Assembly (NCBI GenBank): GCA_035493895.1
Contig: DATJHM010000188.1
Location: 1 to 43,326 of the forward strand
Source: DATJHM01 sp035493895
GTDB taxonomy: Bacteria > Chloroflexota > Ktedonobacteria > Ktedonobacterales > Ktedonobacteraceae
Reading direction: 5' to 3'
Length of the DNA: 43,326 nucleotides
In this document: one piece after another, positions 8,701 to 16,002 of the stretch
How positions within the stretch are numbered: position 1 is the first letter of the stretch
How the letters are laid out: each line of letters opens with the position of its first letter
Position numbers and translations under genes: made by a program
Notes under the pieces: model-generated
Seen by the model: only the letters and a program-made list of their open reading frames with translations
Database searches by the model: none
Told to the model about the DNA's origin: nothing

Positions 8701-9916
8701 CCAGTTGATCAGATTCTTCTACCGTCAGCGCATCCAGATTTACTCGATCGACAGCTTCATCAAAATGCACCGTGGCCGTGCGCAAATCTCCACCTGCGCG
8801 GAAGCACTGGCCCAAAGCATAATAGCAGGAAAGAGCATATTCGGGATCTTGCAAGAGAAATTGGAACTGCTGAATTGCTTCTTCCCAACGCTGCTGCTCC
8901 TGATAGAGCCAACCTAAAAAATAGCGTGCGTCCGGTCGATCAAAGCCGCTCTCCAGGATCTGTTCACAGAGGTCGATGGCATCGTTGAAACGACCCTGGG
9001 TCTGGAACATTTGTGCCTGCTTTAACACGCCTGTGACCTGGCTAGCATTTATTCGATTGCGGGGGGCCGCGTTCATCCCTCCACCAGCTACTGATGGACC
9101 TGGATTATTCACCCCACCATAGTTGCCCGCGCTACCCATGTTACCCATGATGCCAGTATTACCTCCGCTTGTATTTCCCGATGTAGTTTCGTTTATTGGA
9201 TCTTCGCTGAAAGCTGATGGACCAGAGATGTTCTGTTCCTCACCCGGCACAACGTGCCCGTCGTACTCCATTGATGCTTTGAAAGCAACTTCCGAGGCCT
9301 CATACAGTACGTTGGAAGCGTACCGGGCCTCGCCCATGATCTGTATGAGCAAGTGCTGTGCATCGGTGTTTGTAGCATCAGCACGTAGCACCTCTTCGCA
9401 CTGCACGCGCGCTGGCCCAGGCTCTCCTCGCAATAAATACCCTTGAGCCGCAGCCAGACGCTGTTGGATCATTAAATGAATATCTTTTTTTTCGAAGTAA
9501 TAACCTGCAAGCCGTTCATGAGGCTCAGGTTTACTGGGAGACAACTGTATCGCCTTCTGCCAGGCCGCTTCGGCACGCGCCCCCTGGCCCGCCTGCGAAT
9601 ACAATTCTGCCAGATGCAAATAGGCAGTATAGGCATCTTCCCGTCGGTTGAGAATACCATACAGCTCAGCTGTCTTGCTTAAGGCAATAATGTTGCTTGA
9701 CTCACTCTGCAATACGTATTCATATTCGTTCAGTGCCTGCGGCCACTGCTTCGTTTGCATGTAGCAAAAGCCCAGGCCCCCACGCGCTGTGACATCCTCT
9801 GGGAACTCTGCGAGCGCCTGACTATACGCTCGCATCGCTTCCGACCACTTGCCCTCCCAGCGATGGTGATCGGCCGCATCAATTGCTTCACTAAAAACTT
9901 GTCTGTTCCCAGGCAT
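5723..9916 (-). CDS. Large TPR-repeat protein with Pro/Gln/Ala linker
   Basis: This is a 1397-residue scaffold-type protein with no enzymatic motif. Residues 1 to about 200 and 290-470 are tetratricopeptide repeats (for example AMRAYSQALAEFPEDV). A low-complexity stretch of about 150 residues follows, then a regular linker at roughly 628-743 made of PVQQAPAQ-type octapeptides. A long C-terminal TPR solenoid spans about 790-1390, with classic units such as AVAEYQRVLQVDPRNLTALV. There is no signal peptide or membrane span, so it is probably cytoplasmic. The start ATG has only a weak ribosome binding site; a 7-bp dyad lies 67 bases upstream. TPR proteins mediate protein-protein contacts; the partner is unknown. 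A Gly/Asn-rich patch also lies near residues 245-285. Confidence 0.9.
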   Translation of the reverse strand: MPGNRQVFSEAIDAADHHRWEGKWSEAMRAYSQALAEFPEDVTARGGLGFCYMQTKQWPQALNEYEYVLQSESSNIIALSKTAELYGILNRREDAYTAYLHLAELYSQAGQGARAEAAWQKAIQLSPSKPEPHERLAGYYFEKKDIHLMIQQRLAAAQGYLLRGEPGPARVQCEEVLRADATNTDAQHLLIQIMGEARYASNVLYEASEVAFKASMEYDGHVVPGEEQNISGPSAFSEDPINETTSGNTSGGNTGIMGNMGSAGNYGGVNNPGPSVAGGGMNAAPRNRINASQVTGVLKQAQMFQTQGRFNDAIDLCEQILESGFDRPDARYFLGWLYQEQQRWEEAIQQFQFLLQDPEYALSCYYALGQCFRAGGDLRTATVHFDEAVDRVNLDALTVEESDQLVQLCQEAAEAHRLLGEQEQALTVYNALLGFLRSRGWNDKVAQVEFMLQQAQSAPAPGPVPNRVNTPPVVQRPDQMSQMPPGMQQSSIAEAATMAFSAQSMPPAPPPSVPNTNSSVGELPDWLTGILSDSDKTKVANNKPTPPPAQNMPFPEQAAIEQAQTMMFNPVAPPPIQPPAPPVQPPPAQPAQPAWLVEEVNKVGTTQSLSPEQLAAMMAEQTMLARPQAPVQQAPAQPVQQAPAQPVQQAPAQPVQQAPVQPVQQAPVQPVPQAPVQQSPVQQAPAQPVQQAPVAPMQQAPVQPVQPVPQAPVQQSPVAPVQQSPVQPVPPPVAPVQQASAQVPVLPPELGYPSVPATPRQVPETRAGIEDLLSQMAGGRDDGLRQAADAVLASTASLPETIRPQVIRSMQDIQKYIDHGLLTSATEECLRVIDIAPQYLDVHQILCEIYVRQGKVEQAITKYAILVDTYIVNGRIDDAIATYRRILQLEPNNLTYRMRLINLLSTQGDKEDLLRERTLGAEAYLRLGYMDRALTELEQALQESPTSVPTRLNYALALQKLGRTQQAVAEYQRVLQVDPRNLTALVRWHVAMITGVSASRGTTLEVLSRIRWQLRGEGQKHADAVIREYAQAAEIYPNNADVHFSLALIYHQAGMFDRAIDAYLQAMRDSAVEVLARVGAAQSFLSQGKPEAAIQQFEHALQVVRRSPASIDPTIWAARPREEGEEHQAPEGEISLLLAKAYGRTGRQDQMQAIMRQVKQNRPEQNEISSTLAEISSRQHDVDGTLREYSDLVRHYRSSRQIDNAINVLNEMVRMAPQDPRAHNELADIYIARGLLDEGIAELRLLAEIYLRLNKLEDAGDAIQRIGTVYSDMGDYEEALTNLCRAADLKPEAMDLFREIVGFCLQLGKNQEGARYQSIMARHYFDTQQIKEAVAALQQLITIDRNNFEAYDMLGQTYQSVGEYEQASRVYRNLAKVNPGSSVARDRLMMLQELRTR
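7690..8035 (-). repeat. Degenerate 24-bp tandem repeat inside the TPR gene
   Basis: Tandem units of about 24 bases encode PVQQAPAQ and variants (PVQPVQQA, QQSPVAPV). The unit is repeated more than ten times with in-frame variation. All differences keep the frame, as expected for a coding minisatellite that changes length by slippage. It encodes a flexible polyproline-like linker between the two TPR halves. Confidence 0.85.
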
Positions 9917-9982
9917 GAAAGGTTCACTTTCTCAAGCGCATGCATGAACAAACGCGGTGCATACCCCACACCGCACCCTGTT

Positions 9983-10001
9983 CTACTAAATCGCTTAGTA
10001 G
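9983..10001. promoter_or_regulatory. Inverted repeat upstream of TPR gene
   Basis: CTACTAA / TTAGTAG, 7-bp arms around 5 bases, lies 67 bases upstream of the TPR start within the 217-base gap to yajQ. The nearby sequence also repeats TAGTACC twice. It could be an operator or a 5'-leader hairpin; no promoter pair of good quality was identified around it. Confidence 0.3.
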
Positions 10002-10133
10002 CCAAGTCTAGTCAAAACTAAGGGTACTACAATTCTCTTGACTGGACCCTTGTTTTGGTACTAAAGTACTCAGGATTACTTCCACCGGAAAAGGACTCAT
10101 ACTCTTTTCAGCTCGCTTCAGCTCCACCAGCCT

Positions 10134-10628
10134 CTAACCTCGATAGTTGATAAATTGCAGAGGCAGCGGGTAATCCTTCTGCTTCAGCAATGCGATGACG
10201 GCCTGAAGCTCGTCACGGCTCTTTGCATTGACACGCACTGCGTCACCCTGAATCTGTGGGCGCACCTTCGGATAATTTTCGCGGATGAACTTGCTCAGCT
10301 CTTTGGCCTGCTCCTGCGTAATACCTTGCTGAAGCTGAATCACCTGACGTACCCGACTTCCGGCTGCATCCTCTTCTTTTCCTGGCTTGAAGATCTTGAG
10401 GGAAAGATTGCGCCGCACTGCCTTCGATTCGAGTATATCGCGTACGTTTTTCAAACTAAGCGTGCTATCCGTGACAATAGTTATATTGTCCTTGTTCTGG
10501 ACAATATCCGTTTTTGTGTCTTTCAAGTCATAACGTGTCTGCACTTCTCGCCGCGTTTGATCCAGCGTATTGACCAGCTCCTGCTCGTCAAACTGGGATA
10601 CTATATCAAATGAACAGTCCCCTGCCAT
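10134..10628 (-). CDS. yajQ: YajQ family nucleotide/c-di-GMP-binding protein
   Basis: YajQ proteins are small two-domain ferredoxin-like proteins that bind nucleotides, and in some bacteria cyclic di-GMP, and act as regulators. The 164-residue length and the whole sequence pattern fit. It begins SFDIVSQFDEQELVNTLDQTRREVQTRYDLKD and ends VRVNAKSRDELQAVIALLKQKDYPLPLQFINYR, both hallmark blocks of the family. A GAGAGG ribosome binding site precedes the ATG. It is transcribed in the same direction as the TPR gene, 217 bases upstream of it. Whether this homologue binds c-di-GMP cannot be judged from sequence alone. Confidence 0.93.
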   Translation of the reverse strand: MAGDCSFDIVSQFDEQELVNTLDQTRREVQTRYDLKDTKTDIVQNKDNITIVTDSTLSLKNVRDILESKAVRRNLSLKIFKPGKEEDAAGSRVRQVIQLQQGITQEQAKELSKFIRENYPKVRPQIQGDAVRVNAKSRDELQAVIALLKQKDYPLPLQFINYRG

Positions 10629-10651
10629 CGAAATCCTCTCTTTTCCTGCTA

Positions 10652-10834
10652 TTACGGTACAAAATGGCTAACAGAGAAATACACTGATGACCCATTCCGA
10701 ACGACTCTAAATACGATACCTTCTCTGGCATTGTAACGCATTTCTCTAGCCATTGCCACTATCATCCCCCAAGTGGCGTATCTTTTCACTGCATAAACAC
10801 GCAAATCGCTGGAATTGCCGCCTTTACCACCCAT
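10652..10834 (-). CDS. Possible small protein upstream of yajQ
   Basis: A 60-codon frame on the same strand, ending 23 bases before yajQ. It has a purine-rich ribosome binding site (GGGAGAGGAGA) directly before its ATG, and codon choice looks unremarkable for a gene of this genome. The product is basic, with no recognised motif or membrane segment. The spacing to yajQ would allow an operon. With only 60 codons it could be chance, so I hold it at low confidence. Confidence 0.3.
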   Translation of the reverse strand: MGGKGGNSSDLRVYAVKRYATWGMIVAMAREMRYNAREGIVFRVVRNGSSVYFSVSHFVP

Positions 10835-10874
10835 TCTCCTCTCCCTTCCCTCCCAGCATTTTTCACACTTTTTC

Positions 10875-10902
10875 TTTACATAGAACGCAAACTATGTACA
10901 AT
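10875..10902 (+). promoter_or_regulatory. Putative sigma-70-type promoter
   Basis: TTTACA (10875-10880), a 16-base spacer and TACAAT (10897-10902), facing the small gene at 11125. It would give a leader of about 215 bases. The rest of the 10835-11124 gap holds a short out-of-frame frame starting at 10974 that I do not believe. Confidence 0.45.
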
Positions 10903-11124
10903 ATACACAACGAGATTGCCGCCAGATTTCTCTCTCTGACATAACTCTATTTATAATACGAAGGAAAGTTACAATGTCGTTTGCCTGTTCTCAACCATTC
11001 GCTCACCAGTTCTTCACCAGAAATCTGCCCCCTGACTGGTACAATCCAGGAGTAGCTGGTGAAGTATGGCGTACAATGACATACTTCAATGTGATCGAAT
11101 GTAGCAAGAGAGGGGGAGCACGAC

Positions 11125-11442
11125 ATGACATCTGGCTCAAGCGAAGATATCATGCACGACCAGGGTTACGAAGACGTGGAACCAGTCTCCATCTCAATGT
11201 TCCCAGCAAATGGTCAGTTTCAAACGACCGAGCAGATTCGCAGCTTTGAGCTTCTACGTCTGGCTCTTTTCGTTTTGAAATTGCGCAAACTCGAACAACG
11301 TTTTGAGCAGATGGCAGCAGATCATGAACTTGAGTTCCGCCGCAATCTGCTCCATCACGCGATTTTTCAGCAAGTTTTGACGCTGACACGCTTACATGCG
11401 CGCGATCAGGCCCTCCAGCTTATCGAAATCTGCCGTAAGTAA
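11125..11442 (+). CDS. Small helical protein, unknown function
   Basis: I do not recognise this 105-residue protein. It has an acidic, probably disordered start (about 35 residues), then an amphipathic helical core rich in Leu, Arg and Glu (LRLALFVLKLRKLEQRFEQMAADHELEFRRNLLHHAIFQQ...). This suggests a coiled-coil or helical-bundle protein. There is no membrane segment or signal peptide. A purine-rich GGGGGAG lies seven bases before the ATG. Its 3' end overlaps the convergent gene at 11420-13639 by 23 bases. A promoter-like pair lies 220 bases upstream. Confidence 0.6.
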   Translation: MTSGSSEDIMHDQGYEDVEPVSISMFPANGQFQTTEQIRSFELLRLALFVLKLRKLEQRFEQMAADHELEFRRNLLHHAIFQQVLTLTRLHARDQALQLIEICRK

Positions 11443-13639
11443 CGTTGCTCTGCTGCTTCTGACTAGCGATGTTGCCCTTTACGTGTACTACGATCCCCTC
11501 TTTTTCCAGAGCCCGACGCAGTTCCAAAACGTCAACATCGCTCTCTGTGACTACGGCAGCGTTCCCAAGCGCTCTGAAGCCAAATTTCTTCAATTTACTG
11601 GCACTGCAAAGTACCTTCACGCTTGCTTCATCTGGCACTTCGATCAACAAGATTGATGAAACGCTGACTTCTCGATAATTCCTGGACCAGTCTCTGATCG
11701 AATACACAATATTTTGGGGCAGCTCTTTCTGGCTATGCCTGCTCAGAACGCTGATGATCTGCTCTACGGTATACCCATTTCCCAACGCTTTCAACACAGA
11801 AGCCTGCGTAAGCGTCAATTTGCTCACCAGACCGACCTGATTGACCTGAGCAAAGGGAAACAGGTCATAGAGCGTCGGAAAGTCTGGCTGGAGCAGAAGA
11901 AGCTCAAAATTTGGCTGAACCAGCAGTCCCTGCTGCGATCCCGGTCTGGCCAACTCTTTTTTGCTCTTATTCCCGGCATAACTGGCAAGCGCCGCCGCTC
12001 CCAGATCGGTGAGCATGAAACAGTCGGGATTGTGAAACTCGTTTGTCTTTAGCTCCACAAAATCATTGAAGCCCAGGCTCACGAGCCCTAGTTCGTTCAA
12101 GGTGGAACCAAGCGAACCGATATAGAGCTCGGCATCACGGCTTCGCCACTTGACATAGGACGAGCTGTGCTTCAGCCGCTCTTTTTTGCTAAGCGATTGC
12201 ATAGATTGAAATGCGGCGGGATCTTGCTCCCAGATACGATCCAGCAGATCTTCGATCGGGAACCAGCGCCCTTTTTCGAAGCTACCCAGATGCTTCAACA
12301 AGGTTCGTCGCCCCATCGTCGAATTCGGATGGTAGAAATGATCCATCTGGTAGTGGGTACCGGCCATGTCCATCCAGTAGTACCCTTCCTCCCACATCTT
12401 GAGGAAATCCTGTGCCTGCTGCGCCACGTCTTTTTTTATCCAGGCGGCAAGCTGCTGGCCGGGTTCAAAATGCTCTTTAATGCCCTGATCAGGCTCTCCC
12501 ACAATCTTCACGAGTTGCATACGGCCCATGGCGCGGAAGACCATTTCTGTATAGGAATCTTCCTCATAGAAACTTTGTCGTGGCATACCGGAGAGTAATG
12601 GACGCAACTTCGGCAGGTAGCGCTTCATAATGGTGCTTGACTGCGTCAGTTCTATGCGCTGCTGATAGATAACGCCGATCAGTGTGGCAATATCGAACAG
12701 CGTGGTCATCTCGCCCGGGCGGACCGCTCCTGGCTCATCGGGTACGCTCGCTTCATCGCTTTCCTGAGCATCTATCACCGGCTTCTGCACTTCGCGTTGA
12801 GGTCTGAGCAGTTCCTGAGGGATAAACAAAACCCGGTCCCCCTGTGAAAGGGTATCAAAAGCCAGAGCAAGATTTTCCAGAATATGCAGAGTCTTACGAA
12901 GCGCCGGATCGGTAGTATGCAGAAACTCACGCACATCACGCATGCTTGCTCGTCCACCAGATAAGCGCAACCATGTATAGAGCATTTTGATTGCCGGATC
13001 AAGCCCTGAGAGACCTTCAAGCACATTCTCTTTGGCGATGATCCCCTCCGCCAGCATCTGGCTGAGTCCGGCTGACTTGCTCATGGAAACAGGAATGGGA
13101 AAATGATACTCTTTGCAGAGTTGATAGAGATGGGAAGGGGAATATTTCGCCAGGAGCGCTTGCAATGAGTGTGTGGAGCGATCCGCCTCTGGCTGAAAGA
13201 GCTCCCGACCCACAGCAAATAGAATATCCATTGTGCTCGGGAATGCATAGATAAGACGTTGTCTCTCCTGCTTCGTCCCTTTACGGGCAGCCGTTCCGGT
13301 TCCTTTTTGTTCTTCTGGAAGCAGTGCATAGGCGATGAGCTGTGCCAGCGCTGTATCGAAGCGATCTTGAGGCAGGCCAACGAGCTGTTGGAGAGCATCG
13401 CGTTCTATCCCTTTGCCCTCGTCGTGTTTCAGTACCGCATAGAATACTTCGCGTTCATCCGGCTGAAGATATTCCCAGACGAAGCGTGCCGCTGTGGGTT
13501 CATGTGTACGTTGTACCAGTACCTCTTCCAGCGAATAGAAACGATCGACCTCGCCTTCCTCCATCCCCCAGAGATGCAAAATCGAGGCAAAATCCTCATC
13601 CAGGAAAGTGTCCGTCAGCACCTGCATAAACGTTTTCAT
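11420..13639 (-). CDS. Stand-alone XPB/Ssl2 N-terminal-like (helicase-associated) protein
   Basis: This 739-residue protein has no Walker A, DEAD/DEAH or other helicase motor motif. Its C-terminal third has the pattern of the XPB/Ssl2-type helicase N-terminal domain. LLVQPNFELLLLQPDFPTLYDLFPFAQV is followed by LTLTQASVLKALGNGYTVEQIISVLSRHSQKELPQNIVYSIRDWSRNYREV, a block typical of actinobacterial and Chloroflexi helicase-associated proteins. The N-terminal part looks like winged-helix repeats. It is transcribed downstream of ispH, 73 bases away. The likely role is DNA binding in repair or transcription, perhaps with a separately encoded helicase. The family call rests on motif memory and the function is inferred. 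Confidence 0.65.
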   Translation of the reverse strand: MKTFMQVLTDTFLDEDFASILHLWGMEEGEVDRFYSLEEVLVQRTHEPTAARFVWEYLQPDEREVFYAVLKHDEGKGIERDALQQLVGLPQDRFDTALAQLIAYALLPEEQKGTGTAARKGTKQERQRLIYAFPSTMDILFAVGRELFQPEADRSTHSLQALLAKYSPSHLYQLCKEYHFPIPVSMSKSAGLSQMLAEGIIAKENVLEGLSGLDPAIKMLYTWLRLSGGRASMRDVREFLHTTDPALRKTLHILENLALAFDTLSQGDRVLFIPQELLRPQREVQKPVIDAQESDEASVPDEPGAVRPGEMTTLFDIATLIGVIYQQRIELTQSSTIMKRYLPKLRPLLSGMPRQSFYEEDSYTEMVFRAMGRMQLVKIVGEPDQGIKEHFEPGQQLAAWIKKDVAQQAQDFLKMWEEGYYWMDMAGTHYQMDHFYHPNSTMGRRTLLKHLGSFEKGRWFPIEDLLDRIWEQDPAAFQSMQSLSKKERLKHSSSYVKWRSRDAELYIGSLGSTLNELGLVSLGFNDFVELKTNEFHNPDCFMLTDLGAAALASYAGNKSKKELARPGSQQGLLVQPNFELLLLQPDFPTLYDLFPFAQVNQVGLVSKLTLTQASVLKALGNGYTVEQIISVLSRHSQKELPQNIVYSIRDWSRNYREVSVSSILLIEVPDEASVKVLCSASKLKKFGFRALGNAAVVTESDVDVLELRRALEKEGIVVHVKGNIASQKQQSNVTYGRFR

Positions 13640-13712
13640 AAACCATTACTCTCTAGCTACACTCTCCACTCGCCCATCGCTTGCTGCTCAATAGAGCCCT
13701 GACGCTAGAGGC

Positions 13713-14618
13713 TTAGTGGATGCTCTTTTCTTCGACGGCCTCCGGCTCATACTGTTCCAGGAAGCGGATGACCTCGCGGGTCAATTGACTGGGAGTCGAG
13801 GCTCCCGCAGTCACGGCGATGCGCTTCTTGCCCCTTAACCACTCGAGTTGAAGCTGTGAAAGATCCTCAATACGTTTCGCAGGCACACAGGCCAGTTCTT
13901 CTGACACCTGCACCAGGCGATTCGTATTATTACTACGTGGGTCCCCTACAACAATCGTCAGGTCAGCCCCTTTCGCCTGCTCGGCAATGGCTTCCTGTCG
14001 CGTCTGGGTGGCTCTGCAAATATCGACATGAACCTCTGCATGGGGATAACGCAGCTTGATATACTCGATGACGCGCCGCGTATCCCATTGGGAAAGCGTT
14101 GTCTGAGTCGAGATAGCAACCTTCCGCTCTTGCTCAGGTGTCAACTGTAACGCATCAACATCCGCCTCCACTTCAATCAGGCTGACATGGCCGGGAATTT
14201 CGCCCATAACGCCTTCTGGCTCGGGATGGCCCTTCTTGCCCACGTAGAGAATATAGTACTCTTTTGCGACCAGATCACGTACAAGATCATGCGTGACGGT
14301 CACATCGGGACAGGTGGCATCGATACAGGTCAGCCCCCGCTCCTGAGCCTGTTGCTTCACGAGAGGAGAAACGCCATGCGCGGTAAAGATCACTGTCCCT
14401 TCTTTGACCTGCTCCAGAATGCTGGCCCGGTCTGGCCCGTCAAGCGTGACGACGCCCATGCTGGTCAGTTCTTCGATGGCATGACGATTATGAATAATCT
14501 GCCCTATAATATGAACAGGGCGCGGCAAACTGCTATCTTTAGCGGCTTTGCGGACGATTGTTAACGCATCAACAACGCCATAGCAGTAGCCACGAGGAGA
14601 TATTTTTATAACTTCCAT
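13713..14618 (-). CDS. ispH: 4-hydroxy-3-methylbut-2-enyl diphosphate reductase (IspH/LytB)
   Basis: IspH is the last enzyme of the MEP isoprenoid pathway, an iron-sulfur enzyme reducing HMBPP to IPP and DMAPP. All three cluster cysteines are present: C12 in PRGYCYGV, C103 in DATCPDV and C201 in DICRATQTRQ. The substrate-binding histidines are H43 (IHNRHAIEEL), H81 (FTAHGVSP) and H131 (GKKGHPEPEG). The NNTNRL and TAGASTP blocks also fit. The 301-residue length and the YCYGV form match the Bacillus-type branch rather than the E. coli CAGV form. It lies 131 bases downstream of the GluTR-like gene on the same strand, and upstream of the XPB-N-like gene. Confidence 0.97.
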   Translation of the reverse strand: MEVIKISPRGYCYGVVDALTIVRKAAKDSSLPRPVHIIGQIIHNRHAIEELTSMGVVTLDGPDRASILEQVKEGTVIFTAHGVSPLVKQQAQERGLTCIDATCPDVTVTHDLVRDLVAKEYYILYVGKKGHPEPEGVMGEIPGHVSLIEVEADVDALQLTPEQERKVAISTQTTLSQWDTRRVIEYIKLRYPHAEVHVDICRATQTRQEAIAEQAKGADLTIVVGDPRSNNTNRLVQVSEELACVPAKRIEDLSQLQLEWLRGKKRIAVTAGASTPSQLTREVIRFLEQYEPEAVEEKSIH

Positions 14619-14749
14619 CTACCCCTCTTAATTAGATATCTATCTCAGAAGATTCTCTTCTCTATTACTCTTCATACATAGTATCATATACAGCTCCGGT
14701 TGGGGATAGATCCTCCCTACCATCTTCCAATAGTCCTGGACTTCGCTTC

Positions 14750-15181
14750 TCAGCAGGCTTTTTCCTCAACGCGGCAAAGTATCGTATGAAGGTCTTCAGG
14801 TGTGTAAAGACAAACAGCCGGTAATAGTCCTGCCAGCTCCTCAACGGAGGGCTCAGGTCCCAGATCAAAGATCAGCAATGGAGTATGCCGCCCTTCGCAA
14901 CCTCTGGCGATCATCGCGGCTGTGAGTGGAGGAGGGCCAGCGCTTTTTACCGTATAGGGTGTAGGAGCGGGCAAGGAAATTACGAGCTGCACATGCGGTA
15001 TGATACTGGAGAGCCGTATGGAGGTCTCTTCCTCATAGATGTACTTCATTTTTGCCCGCTCTAATAAAGTAGAATATGGATAGCAGAGTTCTTTTGGCCC
15101 GACGAGTAGTGCTGAACGACCGCGCAGACCACCAAGGCAGGCATCTGCGATAGATACCACCTCTGGTGCAATGTCATGCAT
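14750..15181 (-). CDS. Degenerate glutamyl-tRNA reductase-like Rossmann domain protein
   Basis: This 143-residue protein corresponds to only the middle, nucleotide-binding domain of glutamyl-tRNA reductase (HemA). DACLGGLRGRSALLVGPKE matches the family's first beta strand region. HVQLVISLPAPTPYTV matches the 'ADIVISSTGSP' strand. PLLIFDLGPEPSVEELAGLLPAVCLYTPEDLHTIL matches the 'PLFLIDIAVPRDIDP...VYLYDIDDL' block. The N-terminal catalytic-Cys domain and the C-terminal dimerisation domain are missing. The glycine loop (VGPKEL instead of VGAGEM) is eroded and a segment of the fold is short. It therefore cannot be a reductase. A GGGAGAA ribosome binding site precedes the ATG, so it is probably expressed. 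A regulatory or structural role in tetrapyrrole synthesis is a guess. Confidence 0.6.
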   Translation of the reverse strand: MHDIAPEVVSIADACLGGLRGRSALLVGPKELCYPYSTLLERAKMKYIYEEETSIRLSSIIPHVQLVISLPAPTPYTVKSAGPPPLTAAMIARGCEGRHTPLLIFDLGPEPSVEELAGLLPAVCLYTPEDLHTILCRVEEKAC

Positions 15182-15395
15182 GCAGGTTCTCCCTTTGCCA
15201 CACTAATAAATTTTATTGCCCTCTTTACTGAAATCGCAAATGCGCTTTCATGCTTTCTATATACTATAACAAACAGTGTCTACTTATCATCAGGTACTTG
15301 CCCTATTTTACCTACGGTTTTACCTTGATGAACCTATCGGGCGACGATTAACCTCTTTCCTCTTCTCTACTATTGGACTCAGCAAGCGGTGATCT

Positions 15396-15414
15396 GGATA
15401 ATGCCGGATTATCC
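15396..15414 (-). terminator. Hairpin overlapping the stop of the SUI1-like gene
   Basis: GGATAAT / ATTATCC, 7-bp stem and 5-base loop, overlapping the stop codon of the minus-strand gene ending at 15409. No U-tract follows, so termination is uncertain. The 15182-15395 stretch next to it holds no other signal. Confidence 0.35.
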
Positions 15415-15762
15415 CCCTGCGCGCTTGACTTTGTAGCCCATTTCGCTGAGCTTGCTTATGACCTTATCACAGTGATCTCCCTGGATTTCAATCGTGCCAT
15501 CCTTGACGGTCCCACCCGAACCACACAGCTTTTTGAGCTGCTGTGCCAGATTATTTAATCCAGCAGCATCAGGGACTCCTGTAATGACGGTGACGGTTTT
15601 TCCCCCACGTTGCTTACGATCACGCATGACACGCACAATGCCGTCACTCTTTTTACCAGGGACTGCTGGCTGACCGCAACGACAATTCTTATATAACTGG
15701 CCACACACCGGGCAGGTAGTGATTCTTCCGCTATCGGTTGAATAGACCACACGATCTGGCAT
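15409..15762 (-). CDS. yciH: eIF1/SUI1-like translation factor with N-terminal zinc ribbon (YciH type)
   Basis: SUI1 proteins help fidelity of start-codon choice in eukaryotes and archaea; the bacterial YciH branch is less well understood. The core is clear: RDRKQRGGKTVTVITGVP, then LAQQLKKLCGSGGTVKDGTIEIQGDH, ending near LSEMGYKVKRAGG. At the N-terminus C17-x2-C20-x6-C27-x-C29 form a likely zinc ribbon, common in bacterial and archaeal members. I use ATG 15762 (117 residues), which has AAGGAGAA before it. The frame is open further upstream but without a matching site. It is divergent from the Ser/Thr kinase gene. Confidence 0.9.
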   Translation of the reverse strand: MPDRVVYSTDSGRITTCPVCGQLYKNCRCGQPAVPGKKSDGIVRVMRDRKQRGGKTVTVITGVPDAAGLNNLAQQLKKLCGSGGTVKDGTIEIQGDHCDKVISKLSEMGYKVKRAGG

Positions 15763-16002
15763 GGTGTTCTCCTTCCTCGTCCATCGTATTTCTCTGCTTG
15801 ATTTTAACATAAAATTTTATCTTGTAAATTTTGCGTTTCTGTCTATCTCCCCCGATGCTATTGACATCCCGCTACCCGTATCTACTGCTATTTATCAATA
15901 GCATAAACATCATATTACATTGATAGCTAGCGCCTATTACTGCTTCATATTGAATATCGTGTATTCATTGTTATAGCAATAGAAAACAGCAGCGAGGTTA
16001 CG

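Noticed and set aside
10974..11249. 91-codon plus-strand frame before the 11125 gene
   Set aside because: It has a ribosome binding site but overlaps the better 11125 gene out of frame and its product looks random (many Arg, Trp, Pro).
14665..14868. 67-codon minus-strand frame between ispH and the HemA-like gene
   Set aside because: It overlaps the end of the HemA-like gene in another frame and has no ribosome binding site.
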